Shown: positions 8,401 to 19,100 of the stretch, one piece after another | Layout: each line of letters starts with the position of its first letter | How positions within the stretch are numbered: the first letter of the stretch is position 1 | Assembly (NCBI RefSeq): GCF_021390495.1 | Contig: NZ_JAJEJP010000002.1 | Span: forward strand, 992,001-1,056,000 | Length of the DNA: 64,000 nucleotides | DNA from: Paraburkholderia sp. ZP32-5 | GTDB lineage: Bacteria; Pseudomonadota; Gammaproteobacteria; Burkholderiales; Burkholderiaceae | Direction of reading: 5' to 3' | Translations under genes and position numbers: made by a program | The notes under the pieces: generated by a model | The model's database searches: none | What the model saw: the letters and a program-made list of their open reading frames with translations, nothing else | What the model was told of the DNA's origin: nothing

Positions 8401-8883
8401 ATGAGCAGTGCATCAGATATTTCTAATCTTTTTCAAATGTTGGGCGCAAGCCCGTCGCATTATCAAGAAGTAGAAAAAACGGAGCAGATGCACGGTTCGC
8501 GCGGACGTTGGTCCATGCCGACCATGCCGTCGCCGGCGGATATCGTCCGCGACGGTGACGCGGCCAGCGATGCTGAAGACCTTGCTGCCGTTGTTCCCGC
8601 CGATACCGCTGAAATGGCTTCGGACGAACCGCCGCATCCGGCTGTATCAGCCGAGGAGGCAGCGGAAGGGGCAGCGGAGGCGGCGAATGAGGTATCAGCC
8701 GAGCCCGCTGCCGAGTCCATCTCTCCCGCGCAATCGCAAGCCGCCGCCGAACAGCCGGTCCCGCAATCCGCTCCCGAACCTGTGATCGCTGCCGAACAGC
8801 CGGGCTCGCTGAGCGCGATGTTTGCGCGCCTGCGGGAACAGAGTCGCGCTCAGGAAGACGTCGCGCAACGCCAGACGTCATGA
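8401..8883 (+). CDS. bcsP: BcsP/BcsR-like cellulose biosynthesis regulator
   Basis: A 160-residue cytoplasmic protein at the head of the cellulose operon. Residues 1-45 carry the BcsR-like segment (SDISNLFQMLGASPSHYQEV followed by RGRWSMPTMPS). The middle is an Ala/Glu/Pro-rich acidic linker. The end has a short amphipathic motif (LSAMFARLREQ). BcsR/BcsP proteins are small factors that stabilise or regulate the BcsA-BcsB complex; in enterobacteria BcsR works with BcsQ, which is absent here. ATG 8401 is chosen because the conserved segment begins right after it. Confidence 0.7.
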   Translation: MSSASDISNLFQMLGASPSHYQEVEKTEQMHGSRGRWSMPTMPSPADIVRDGDAASDAEDLAAVVPADTAEMASDEPPHPAVSAEEAAEGAAEAANEVSAEPAAESISPAQSQAAAEQPVPQSAPEPVIAAEQPGSLSAMFARLREQSRAQEDVAQRQTS

Positions 8884-8986
8884 GCTTCGCCACAGTCGTT
8901 TCCGTCAATGACGGCCCGCTTAAAACCACGATAGCCGCGAGCCCGCGCGTCGTGCCGAACCGGCGCACGCGCCAGTAGAACTCTCC

Positions 8987-11248
8987 ATGGCACAGATCAA
9001 ATTCAGGCTGAAGAAGCAGGAGCAGCCGCAGCACACGCGTGACGCCGATCAGCATCAGCATGAGGATGCCCGGGATTGGGACGACAAGCTGCTGGACGCG
9101 GGCGCGCCGCTATTCGCCTCGAACTGGCTGCGGCTCGCCGCGACGCTGCTCGCCGTGCTGTTGTTCGCTTCCGCGATGACGGTCAATCTGGCCGCGTCGA
9201 ACCAGTGGATGTTCGGCATCCTGTGCATGGTCGTCGCGATTCTGCTGAACCGTGTTCGCGGCAGGATCATCACGGTGTCGATGGTGACGCTGTCGGTGTT
9301 CGTGTCGTTGCGTTATCTGTACTGGCGGCTGACGCAGACGCTGTCGTTTACGAGTTCGCTCGACATGACCTTCGGCTATCTGCTGCTGGTGGCCGAAGGC
9401 TACGCGGTGCTGATGCTGTTGTGCAGCTACTTTCAGACGCTGTGGCCTCTGCATCGCCGGCCCGCGCGATTGCCGGCCGATAGCTCGACATGGCCGACGG
9501 TCGATGTGTACATCCCCACCTACAACGAGCCGCTGCAGGTCGTGCGGCAGTCGGTGCTGGCCGCGACGCTGCTCGACTGGCCGGCCGACAAGCTGCGCGT
9601 GTACGTGCTCGACGACGGCCGTCGTGAAGAATTCCGGCAATTCTGCGAGCAGGCCGGTGTCGACTATCTGACCCGGCCGGACAACAAGCATGCGAAAGCG
9701 GGCAACCTGAATGCCGCGCTGTCCAAGACGAGCGGCGAGTACGTCGCGGTGTTCGACTGCGATCACGTCACCACGCGCTCGTTCCTGCAGGTCTGCATGG
9801 GCTGGTTCCTGAAGGATCCGAAGATGGCGATGGTGCAGACGCCGCACGTCTTCTATTCGCCCGATCCGTTCGAACGCAATCTCGAAACCTTCCGCAAGGT
9901 GCCCAACGAGGGCGATCTGTTTTACGGCGTGCTGCAAAACGGCAACGACTTGTGGAATGCGGCTTTCTTCTGCGGCTCGTGCGCGGTGTTGCGGCGCTCG
10001 GCGCTGGAGGATGTCGGCGGCGTGGCGACCGAAAGCGTGACGGAAGATGCGCTCACCGCGCTGAAGATGAGCATGCGGGGCTACAACACCGCGTATCTCG
10101 CGATTCCTCAGGCAGCGGGTCTCGCCACCGAGAGCCTGGGCCGCCACGTCGGTCAGCGCATCCGCTGGGCACGCGGCATGGCCGAAATTTTCCGGCGCTT
10201 CAACCCGCTGTTGATCTCGGGGCTCACGCTGCCACAGCGGCTGTGTTACCTGAGCGCGATGATGCACTTCTTCTTCGGCTTGCCGCGCATCGTGTTTCTG
10301 CTGACGCCGATGGCCTATCTGTTCTTCGGCGCGCACGTCTTCCATGCTTCGGCGCTGATGGTGCTGGCCTATGTCGTGCCGCATCTGGTCATTTCGAGCG
10401 TCGGCGCGTCGCGTATTCAAGGGCGCTTCCGGCATTCGTTCTGGAGCGAAGTCTACGAAACGGTACTGGCCTGGTACGTCATTCTGCCCGCGCTGCAGGC
10501 GGTACTTTTCCCCGGCAGCAAAGGCTTCAACGTGACGTCGAAGGGCGGCGTGATCCGGCAGTCCTTCGTGGACTGGGCGATGGCGCGGCCGTACATCGTT
10601 CTGCTGCTGATCAATCTGAGCGGCTTCCTGGTCGGGGTCATCGGTCTGATCCGCAGTCCGGGCTGGCCCGAAGCGACCAGTATTCTGTTCAACCTGGTGT
10701 GGGTCACCTACAACATCATGAATCTGAGCGCGGCCGCGGGTGTCGCGAGCGAATCGAAACAGCTGCGCGTTACGCCGCGCGTTCCGATCGAGCTGCCGGC
10801 CGCGGTGATCCAGGCCGACGGACGCCGCATCGACTGTCAGACCAGCGACTATTCGCATGGTGGTCTGGGGCTCGTGCTGCCCGAGGGCGAAGCGCTGCCG
10901 GAGCGCGGCGATCGCATCACGGTGGCGGTCTTGCGCGACGACTACGAGGACGTGTTCCCGGCCGAAGTGCAGGTGTGCCGTGGCCGCACTATCGGCGTGA
11001 GTTTCCCGACGCTGACGATCGCTCAGGAGCGCGCATGGATCGGCGCGACGTTCTCGCGCGCCGATAGCTGGATCGCGTCATGGGGCCGATATCGTCCCGA
11101 CCGGCCGCTGCGCAGCCTGGTCGAGGTGCTCGGCATCGGCATGCGCGGCTTCAGGGATTTGTTCCGGCATCTGTTCCTGGGTGGGAATGAGCGCGTTGGC
11201 CGCTCATCCGCGGTCCCGGCAAGCGACCTGGGAACCAAGCAATCGTGA
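8987..11248 (+). CDS. bcsA: cellulose synthase catalytic subunit BcsA
   Basis: A 753-residue inner-membrane GT2 glycosyltransferase that adds glucose from UDP-glucose to cellulose and threads the chain through its own channel. All active-site marks are present: DVYIPTYNEP, the substrate DxD as D257-C-D259, the base T352-E353-D354, and Q390-RIRW that holds the acceptor end. Membrane helices lie at about 45-150 and 415-575. A C-terminal PilZ domain has R594xxxR598 and D621xS623xxG626, so c-di-GMP activation is expected. The ribosome site is weak. The stop overlaps the GTG start of the first bcsB (GTGA). Confidence 0.95.
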   Translation: MAQIKFRLKKQEQPQHTRDADQHQHEDARDWDDKLLDAGAPLFASNWLRLAATLLAVLLFASAMTVNLAASNQWMFGILCMVVAILLNRVRGRIITVSMVTLSVFVSLRYLYWRLTQTLSFTSSLDMTFGYLLLVAEGYAVLMLLCSYFQTLWPLHRRPARLPADSSTWPTVDVYIPTYNEPLQVVRQSVLAATLLDWPADKLRVYVLDDGRREEFRQFCEQAGVDYLTRPDNKHAKAGNLNAALSKTSGEYVAVFDCDHVTTRSFLQVCMGWFLKDPKMAMVQTPHVFYSPDPFERNLETFRKVPNEGDLFYGVLQNGNDLWNAAFFCGSCAVLRRSALEDVGGVATESVTEDALTALKMSMRGYNTAYLAIPQAAGLATESLGRHVGQRIRWARGMAEIFRRFNPLLISGLTLPQRLCYLSAMMHFFFGLPRIVFLLTPMAYLFFGAHVFHASALMVLAYVVPHLVISSVGASRIQGRFRHSFWSEVYETVLAWYVILPALQAVLFPGSKGFNVTSKGGVIRQSFVDWAMARPYIVLLLINLSGFLVGVIGLIRSPGWPEATSILFNLVWVTYNIMNLSAAAGVASESKQLRVTPRVPIELPAAVIQADGRRIDCQTSDYSHGGLGLVLPEGEALPERGDRITVAVLRDDYEDVFPAEVQVCRGRTIGVSFPTLTIAQERAWIGATFSRADSWIASWGRYRPDRPLRSLVEVLGIGMRGFRDLFRHLFLGGNERVGRSSAVPASDLGTKQS

Positions 11249-13644
11249 CTGTCGGTTACCTGTCGCTTGTGCGCTCCCTGACGAGCGCGCGCCGTGTGAG
11301 TGCGCTGCTGTGCGCGGCCTTGTTGTCCGCGGGGGGCGGTGTGCTGGCCGCGTCCGCGCCTGCCGCGTCGGCGGCATCGGCATCGGCAGCGGTTGCATCG
11401 CAGCCGTCCTCGCCCGAGCCGTCCGCATCGGCGATGCCGGCCGATCCTGCACTGCAAAGCCCGCAACCGGACGCCGGCGCCGCGCCGCCGGCCGGTGCAT
11501 ATACCTACCGGATTCCGCTGTTGCGGCAAAACGCGGAGCAAGGTTTGACCTTGCGCGGCGAAGACGCGTATGCGGGCACGGACTTCGGTTTGCGCCGCGA
11601 CGAGCGCGTGGTCAGCGCGCGGCTCGTGCTGGACTACAGCTATTCGCCGACGTTGCTGCCCGTGCTGTCGCATCTGAATGTGCTGGTCAACAGCGTGGTG
11701 GGCGCGACGATCGCACTGCCCGAGCCGGCACCGCAAACGCCGGCGCATATCTCGGTGGATCTGCCTGTGTCGCTGCTGTCGGGCTTCAACGAGCTGACCC
11801 TCGAATTGATCGCGCATAGCAAGGCCAGCGATCAGGGCAACAATCCGCTGAGTGCCGATCTGTGGCTGAAGGCCGGCCCGGACAGCGCGCTCGAACTGAC
11901 GGTGGTGCCGACGGCGCTTGCCGGTGACCTGTCGCAACTGCCCGCGCCGTTTCTCGACGTACGTGATGCGCGCGCGGTGGAGTTGCCCGTCGTGCTGCCG
12001 CAAGCACCGCTCGCGCAGCGGCTCGAGTCGGCCGGTATCGTGACCTCGTGGCTGGGCGCGCAGGCGGGCTATCGCGGCGCGCATTTTTCCGCGAGCCTGG
12101 GTGCGATACCCGCGCATGGACATGCGGTCGTGCTGGCGCTGCCGGGCGAGTTGCCCGGTCTCGCGCTGCCCGCGGTCAACGGGCCGATGATCGCCATCGT
12201 GGCGAACCCCAACGACCCCAACGGCAAGCTGCTGGTGATCACCGGCCGCGACGACGCACAGATCCGCGAGGCCGCGACCGCGCTGGTGCTCGGCGCGAAG
12301 ACGCTGTCGGGCTCGTGGGTCAAGATCGACGCGCCGGTTGCCGTCGTGCCGCGCAAGCCTTATGACGCCCCCAACTGGCTGCCGTCCGACCGTCCGGTGC
12401 AACTGGGCGAGCTGCTGTCGCCGGAACGTCTGACGGTGCAGGGTTTTCGTCCTGGCGCGATCAATCTGGACCTGCGTCTGCCGCCGGGGCTGTTCGGTTT
12501 CGACAACAGCGGCGCGGTGCTGAACCTGCACTACCGCTATACCGCGCGGCCGGAATCGACACGCTCGGAACTCGGTGTGCTGGCCGGCAACACACCGCTC
12601 CAGACGTTGCCGCTGCCAGGCGATACGTCGGACGGCCAGGCGACGATCCGTATTCCGACCTATCTGCTGCCGCCGCTGACGACGCTGCGATTCGACTATC
12701 GCTACGAGTCCGTCGAGCCGAAAGATCACTACGAGGATGTGCCCGGCGGCCCGCTGTCGAGCGCGATCGATCCGACGTCGACGATCGATATTTCGCGGCT
12801 GCCGCGCTACGCGGCGATGCCCGATTTGCGCGCGTTCGGCGACGCGGGCTTTCCGTTCACGCGGATGGCCGATCTGTCCGCGACCGCGGTGATCCTGCCC
12901 ACGCAGCCCGTTGCTGGCGACTATTCCGCGTATCTGACGCTAATGGGCAGCATGGGCCAAACCACCGGTTATCCGGTGCTCGGCGTGACGGTGGGCGCGC
13001 CGGACCAGGCCGACGCGCTGCGTCGCAAGGACCTGCTCGTGCTGGCGTCGGGCGACAACCAGCCGCTGCTCGATGCATGGCGTCATGATCTGCCGCGCGG
13101 TTTCTTCGCGCCGGTTGCCGCATCGAACCACTGGCTCGCCACGTGGTGGGACAAGCTGACGGGCGGCCATGCGCAGGCTCAACGCGAGGCCGCCACCGCC
13201 TCGCTGTATAGCAGCGACGACCACGACGGCATGGTCGCGGGACTCGAGTCGCCGCTCGCGAGCGGCCGCAGCGTGGTGGTCGTATCGGGCAATACGCCGG
13301 ACGGTCTCGACGCCGTCGTGAAGGTGCTGCAGGCGGACCGTTACCTCGTCAGCAAGCGTCCGGACGACAAGCTCAGCGGCAGCCTCGTGGTCGTGCACGA
13401 CGGCACGCTGACCACGTTGAATCGCGATCAAAGCTATTTCATCGGCTCGTTGCCGCTCGGGCTCGCGCTCGAATGGTTCTTCGCGAGCCACATTCTGCTG
13501 CTGCTCGTGGCGACGCTTGCGAGCGTCGCACTGATCGGTCTGCTCGGCGGCGTGGTGCTGCACCGGCGCGCGCTGAATCGACTGGACCCGGATCTTCCCC
13601 AGACATCGCAACGTGAAGAAGGACAAAGAGGTTCTCATGTTTAG
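11245..13644 (+). CDS. bcsB: first BcsB-like periplasmic subunit, cysteine-free (BcsB1)
   Basis: A 799-residue periplasmic protein with a signal peptide, a low-complexity Ala/Ser/Pro stretch (about 35-85), the paired carbohydrate-binding and flavodoxin-like domains of BcsB, and a C-terminal membrane anchor (LEWFFASHILLLLVATLASV). BcsB guides the new glucan from BcsA toward BcsC. Family marks are kept: VANPNDPNGKLLVI, RKPYDAP, AGFPFTRMADLS, the last shared with the next gene. The conserved Cys of the CEDP motif is replaced by QGNNP (197-201), the second Cys near 495 is also gone, and the whole mature protein has no cysteine. The GTG start overlaps bcsA. It is a diverged paralogue of the next gene, not a fragment. 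Confidence 0.9.
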   Translation: MTVGYLSLVRSLTSARRVSALLCAALLSAGGGVLAASAPAASAASASAAVASQPSSPEPSASAMPADPALQSPQPDAGAAPPAGAYTYRIPLLRQNAEQGLTLRGEDAYAGTDFGLRRDERVVSARLVLDYSYSPTLLPVLSHLNVLVNSVVGATIALPEPAPQTPAHISVDLPVSLLSGFNELTLELIAHSKASDQGNNPLSADLWLKAGPDSALELTVVPTALAGDLSQLPAPFLDVRDARAVELPVVLPQAPLAQRLESAGIVTSWLGAQAGYRGAHFSASLGAIPAHGHAVVLALPGELPGLALPAVNGPMIAIVANPNDPNGKLLVITGRDDAQIREAATALVLGAKTLSGSWVKIDAPVAVVPRKPYDAPNWLPSDRPVQLGELLSPERLTVQGFRPGAINLDLRLPPGLFGFDNSGAVLNLHYRYTARPESTRSELGVLAGNTPLQTLPLPGDTSDGQATIRIPTYLLPPLTTLRFDYRYESVEPKDHYEDVPGGPLSSAIDPTSTIDISRLPRYAAMPDLRAFGDAGFPFTRMADLSATAVILPTQPVAGDYSAYLTLMGSMGQTTGYPVLGVTVGAPDQADALRRKDLLVLASGDNQPLLDAWRHDLPRGFFAPVAASNHWLATWWDKLTGGHAQAQREAATASLYSSDDHDGMVAGLESPLASGRSVVVVSGNTPDGLDAVVKVLQADRYLVSKRPDDKLSGSLVVVHDGTLTTLNRDQSYFIGSLPLGLALEWFFASHILLLLVATLASVALIGLLGGVVLHRRALNRLDPDLPQTSQREEGQRGSHV

Positions 13645-16123
13645 AAGACGGCCTGACATCTCCCGGGCACGCCTCGCGCGTTGCATGACTGCGCAACCTG
13701 TGTGGCCGGCACTGCTGCTCGGTTGTGCGCTCGTTACATCGACGGTGACCCACGCCGCGCAACCCGCGGCTGCGCCGGCATCGGTTGCGCAGCCGGCAGC
13801 GGGTGATAGCGGCGCGGCGAATAACGCGGCAAGCAACGCAGCGAGCAACGACGCAAACGGCGCGGCAAATAGTGCGGCCAACAACGCAGCGTCGCCGCAG
13901 TCCGCTCCCGAAGCCGGCGCCGCGACCGGGGCTTCGTCGACGGTCACCTATTCGTTGCGGCAACTCGGCGCGCAATATGCGCTGAACCTGCGCGGCGTCG
14001 ACGGCAGCAATACACTGCCGGTCGGCGTGCGCGACGACCGTGTCGTCACCGGCGCGCGGCTGAATCTGCGCTACGCGTATTCGCCGGCGCTGCTGCCCGA
14101 TCTGTCGCACATCAACGTGCTGGTCAACGATCAGGTGGCGGCCTCGATCGAGGTGCCCAAGAACACGGCCGGCACCAATCTTCAGCGCACGATCACGCTG
14201 CCGCCGTATCTGTTCACCGCGAACAGCAAGCTGCGTCTGCAACTGATCGGCCACTACACGAATCAGTGCGAAGACCCGCTGCATTCGAGCCTGTGGGCCA
14301 ATATCGGCAACGACAGCACGCTGAGCATCGACACGCAGCCGCTCGCGCAAGCGGGCGATCTCGCGCGTCTGCCGCATCCGTTCTTCGACGAGCACGATAT
14401 TCGCCGTCTGCATCTGCCGTTCGTGTTCGCCGGCAATCCCGATACGGCCGCGCTCGAAGCGGCCGGCGCGGTGTCGTCGTGGTTCGGCGCATTGGCAAGT
14501 TATCGCGGCGCGGATTTCCCGGTATCGATCACCAGCATTCCGGCGACGGGCAACGCGGTCGTCATCGTCGAAGGCACGGCGCAGGCGAGCGTGGCCGGCG
14601 CGCCGCTGCAAGGGCCGACCGTTGCGGTCGTGGCCAACCCGAACGATCCGAACGGCAAGCTGCTGCTGGTGATGGGCCGTGACGCGAAGGAACTGAAGAA
14701 GGCCGCCGACGCGCTGGTCACCGGCAGCCAGACGCTGGCGGGTTCGAGCGCGCTGATCACGCGCTTCGCCGACCTCGAGCCGCGCAAGCCGTACGATGCG
14801 CCGCGCTGGCTGCGCACCGATCGTCCGGTGTCGTTCGGCGAGCTGGTCGACGCGAAGCAGTTGCAGGTGTCGGGCTACAGCCCCGATCTGATCCGTATCG
14901 ACACGCGCGTGCCGCCCGACCTGTTCGGCTGGCATGAACCGAACGTGCCGATCGACCTGCATTACCGCTATACGCCGCAGCCTTATATGGTCAATTCGTC
15001 GCTGCTGTTCAGCGTCAATGACCAGTTCATGAAGTCGATGCCGCTGCTCGCGCTCGAACGGCTCGAGGGCGGCAGCAAGCTGCGCGCCGACGTGTTGCCC
15101 GACAGCAGCCTGCCGCGCCAGGCGAAACTGGAAGTGCCGCTGCAGGCGCTGTTGCAGCCGAACACGCAGCTGCAGTTCCGCTACATGTACGACTACATCA
15201 AGCAGGGCGAGTGCCGCGACATCATCATCGACAACGTGCGCGGCGCGATCGATCCCGAATCGACGATCGATCTGTCGCAGTACCCGCACTACATCGCGAT
15301 GCCGAACCTGGCCTCGTTCGCCGAGGCGGGCTTCCCGTTCACGCGGATGGCCGACCTGTCCGGCACCGACGTCGTGCTGGGCGCCAACGCGGGCACGCCG
15401 GAGTACAGCGCGTATCTGGCGGTGATGGGCCGCATGGGCAATTCGACCGGCTATCCGGCGCGCGGCGTCACCGTGCTGCGCGGTCAGCGCATCGACGCGA
15501 TGCCGTCCGACAAGGATCTGCTGGTGATCGCATCGGGCGCGGATCAGGCGTGGCTCAAGGACTGGGCGCAGAACATGCCCGCCGCGTACGAGCACGGCGC
15601 GCAGTTCGCCGTATCGGATCTGCCGGCGCGTGTGCTCGGCTGGTTCCATGCGAACCCGCGCCTCGACGCCGAACCGAGCCGCCTGTCGCTCGCATGGACG
15701 GGGCCGGGTGTCAGCGCCGTGCTCGCCGGCTTCGAATCGCCGAAGCAGACGGGCCGCAGCGTGGTCATGCTGGCCAGCAATCAGCCCGACGGCCTGAAGG
15801 ACGCGGTCGCCGCGCTGCTCGATGTGTCGAACTACGCGAAGCAGCCGATTCAGGGCAGCCTTGTGTCGATCCGTGGCAAGGAAGTCGATTCGCTCGTCAG
15901 CGAGCCGACCTACTACGTCGGGCATCTCGGCATCTGGCGCGGTCTCGACTGGTGGCTTGCATCGTTCGGCCTGTCGCTCATCGGTGTGCTGAAGGCGCTC
16001 GGTATCATCGCGCTCGTGCTGATCGCCGCCGGTTTCTTTGTGTTCCTGCGACGCCGTCAGGCGCGCAGCGATGCCGAAGCCCGCGAGCGTCTGCGGGCCG
16101 CGCGGCAGCAGCAACAACAATAA
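13637..16123 (+). CDS. bcsB: second BcsB periplasmic subunit, canonical (BcsB2)
   Basis: An 828-residue BcsB. A signal peptide (WPALLLGCALVTSTVTHA) precedes an Asn/Ala-rich spacer (about 35-85), then the two carbohydrate-binding/flavodoxin-like repeats, and a C-terminal anchor (LGIIALVLIAAGFFVFL) with a basic Gln-rich cytoplasmic tail. It keeps the classical features: QCEDPLHSSLW with C211, GECRD with C526, AGFPFTRMADLS, VANPNDPNGKLLLV. The two Cys are the only ones in the mature chain and probably bond. ATG 13637 is preferred to GTG 13613 because AGAGG precedes it; it overlaps the stop of bcsB1 by 8 bases, so production of both is coupled. Confidence 0.93.
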   Translation: MFRRRPDISRARLARCMTAQPVWPALLLGCALVTSTVTHAAQPAAAPASVAQPAAGDSGAANNAASNAASNDANGAANSAANNAASPQSAPEAGAATGASSTVTYSLRQLGAQYALNLRGVDGSNTLPVGVRDDRVVTGARLNLRYAYSPALLPDLSHINVLVNDQVAASIEVPKNTAGTNLQRTITLPPYLFTANSKLRLQLIGHYTNQCEDPLHSSLWANIGNDSTLSIDTQPLAQAGDLARLPHPFFDEHDIRRLHLPFVFAGNPDTAALEAAGAVSSWFGALASYRGADFPVSITSIPATGNAVVIVEGTAQASVAGAPLQGPTVAVVANPNDPNGKLLLVMGRDAKELKKAADALVTGSQTLAGSSALITRFADLEPRKPYDAPRWLRTDRPVSFGELVDAKQLQVSGYSPDLIRIDTRVPPDLFGWHEPNVPIDLHYRYTPQPYMVNSSLLFSVNDQFMKSMPLLALERLEGGSKLRADVLPDSSLPRQAKLEVPLQALLQPNTQLQFRYMYDYIKQGECRDIIIDNVRGAIDPESTIDLSQYPHYIAMPNLASFAEAGFPFTRMADLSGTDVVLGANAGTPEYSAYLAVMGRMGNSTGYPARGVTVLRGQRIDAMPSDKDLLVIASGADQAWLKDWAQNMPAAYEHGAQFAVSDLPARVLGWFHANPRLDAEPSRLSLAWTGPGVSAVLAGFESPKQTGRSVVMLASNQPDGLKDAVAALLDVSNYAKQPIQGSLVSIRGKEVDSLVSEPTYYVGHLGIWRGLDWWLASFGLSLIGVLKALGIIALVLIAAGFFVFLRRRQARSDAEARERLRAARQQQQQ

Positions 16124-16138
16124 CAAGAAGGGAAAGTC

Positions 16139-19100
16139 ATGTTAGTCAGACGCAGCCGCAAGCTGGCCGGGATTGTCGGGCTGTTGGCCGCCTCGGCCGG
16201 CCACCCGGTATGGGCGCAGGATGCGACGTCCAACATGCTGGTCGAGCAGGGCCGCTACTGGCAGGCGCATGACAAGCCCGATCTGGCCGCGCAGTCGTGG
16301 TCGAAGCTGCTGTTGAGCGATCCGAAGCAACCCGAGGCGCTGTATGGGATGGGGACGATCGCCGTCGGCAAGCAGCAGTTCGCGGCGGCGAACGGCTATC
16401 TGACGAGACTGCGCGCGGCCGCGCCGGGCAGCCGCTTCGTGCTGCTGCTCGAACAGAACCTGCGGCTCGCGGCCGAGCCGGGCAAGTCGGAGTTCGCCAA
16501 GGCGCGCCAGATGGCGCAAGACGCGGTGAACCAGAAGGATCAGGCCGGACTCGCGGCCGCTATCGCCGAATACGACAAGGCGCTGGGCGGCAAGCCGCCG
16601 CAAGGCAGCGTGGCGCGCGAGTACTACAGCTATCTGGGCTATACGGATAACGGTCTGGGTCAGGCGATCCAGGGACTGCAGCGCCTGAATACCGAAACGC
16701 CGAACGACCCGAACACGATGTTGTCGCTCGCCCAGCATATGGTGCGCGACGAAAAGACTCGCGCGGCGGGCATCGCGCTGCTCGAGAAGCTGGCCGCGCG
16801 TCCCGACGTCGGCGGCGAAGCGACCGAAGTGTGGCGCTCGGTGCTGACCTGGGTCACGCCGACGCCGCAAGACAAAGCGTGGTTCGACGACTATCTGAAG
16901 CTGCATCCGGACGATGACGAAATCCGTCATCAGATGGTCGCGCCGCATGCGGCCGCACCGACCGGGCCGGTCGTCGATGCGCGGCTCACGCGCGGTTTCG
17001 CCGCGTTCAAGGCGGGCGACATCACCACCGCCGAGCAGTCGTTTACCGCGGTGCTGCATGACAAACCCGACAGCACCGATGCGCTCGGCGGCCTCGGCCT
17101 CGTGCGTATGCAGCAAGGCGATCTCGCGCAGGCCGAGAAGCTGTTGTCGCGCGCGGTATCGCGTCCGGGCGCGGGCGCGAACTGGGCGAAGGCACTCAAT
17201 TCCGCGCGCTACTGGCTGCTGGTGAACCAGGCCGAGGGCGCGCAAAACGTCGGCGACTTCACGGCTGCGCGACGCGATCTCGATCAGGCGCTGCGGCTGG
17301 ATCCGGCCGAGCCGGGCGGACGCAACGCGTCGGCCCGGCTGTACGCCGCGCAAGGCGATCTGAAGCGCGCGGAAAAGGGCTACCGCGATGTGTTGGCGAC
17401 GAGCCCGAATAACCGCGAGGCGCTCACCGGCCTCATCGATATCCTCGCGCAGACCGGACGCGCCGATGAAGGCCAGAAGTTGATCGACGGTATGTCGGCG
17501 GAACAGAAAACCGGCATCGGCGGACTCGACCGGCTGCGTGCGTCGGTTGCCGCGGGCCGCGCCGACGCCGCCGTGCAGCGCGGCGATCTGAAGGCTGCGA
17601 GGCAGATTCTCGAAGACGCGCAGCGCAACGCGCCCAACAATCCGTGGATTCGTCTCGAACTGGCGCGCTACGAATTGAAGCAGGGCCACGCGGACCAGGC
17701 GAAGCAACTGGTCGACGGTCTGCTCGTCACGAACCCGGACGATCCCGAAGCGCTCTATGCGAGCGCATTGCTGGCGATGCAGATGGGCGACTGGACTCGC
17801 GCGCAGAACACGATGGCGCGCATCCCCAGCACGTCGCGCACGCCGAACATGGTCGCGACCGCGCAGCAGATCGACTTTCAGGTGGTCGTCGCGCAGGCAT
17901 CGCAAACGGCGCTCGAAGGCAATCTGGAAGACGCGCGCAGCATGCTGGCGCGGCTCGAGCCGGCGGCGGGCCAGGACCCGGCCAAGGTCGGCGCGTTGGC
18001 GCAGGCCTATGTCGACGCGGGCAACACGCCGCGCGCGATGAGCCTGATGCACGGGCTGATGCCGAATGGTCTGAAGGGCAGCGGCCCGGATGTGCAGCTC
18101 GCGTATCTGGGCCTGTTGCTGAAGACCGGCCAGAACGTGCAGGCCGGGCTCGCGATGCGCGAGCTGCAAGGCGAGACGCTGAGCGCGGACCAGCGTCAGC
18201 AACTGGACGAGCTGAACTACCTGTACACGGTGCGACTCGCCGATCAGCAACGTCAGCAGGGCGATCTCGCGCAGGCCTACGACACGCTGGCGCCGATCCT
18301 CGCGAAGCGCCCCAACGACAGCCTCGCCATCGCCGCGCTCGCGCGCATGTATGCCGCCGATGACAAGTACGATCAGGCGCTGTCGCTCTATCAGAAAGCC
18401 CTCGCGAACGACCCCGACAATCCGGGTCTGCAACTGGGCGTCGCGATGGCGGCGGTACAGGCCGGCAAGAACAGCGTTGCCGATGCGGCATTGAAAGACG
18501 CCGTCGCGAAGGCGCCCAACGATCCCGACGTGCTGGCCGGCGCCGCGCGTATTTACGTGATGCAGGGCAAGACCCGCGAAGCGCAGTCGCTGCTCGAAGC
18601 CGCGATTGCCGCGAAGGAAAAGCGGCTCGGCGTGCAGGCGCAAGACGTCCACGTGGCGGGCAATCCTTTTGTTCACGACGACGATGCTCGTCGCCGTCAG
18701 GCGCGCAATGCTCGCCAGCCGGCCGCGAATCCTTTCGCGCGGCAACCGGCAGACGCAGATAGCGTGCTGGCGAATCAGCCGGCTGGTTTCGGCGCTGCGG
18801 GTTCGAGTTCGGCTTCGGGCTCGGCTGCGGTTTCCTCCACGGCCGGCGCGAGCGCATCGAACATGACATCCACGGCCGCGCGCGAGCGCTCGTCGTCATC
18901 CACTCCGTCTATCGTGCCGACCGTTGCGGGCACACCGGTCGGCGGCGCGTTGCCGCAAGACACGGTCGCGGCGAGCGAGCCTCAGGACGGTTCGCCGTCG
19001 CTCGAAGACATGCGCAACGAACTCAGCGATTTGCGCGCGCAGCGTTCGCCGGAAATCAAGGGTGGGCTCTTCGTATCGTCGAACAACGCGGCACCCGGCG

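Noticed and set aside
13439..16126. 895-residue minus-strand frame opposite bcsB2
   Set aside because: Antisense artefact of GC-rich coding DNA with Arg-rich low-complexity product.
16142..18745. 867-residue minus-strand frame opposite bcsC
   Set aside because: Same reason; the plus-strand frame has clear TPR repeats and a signal peptide.
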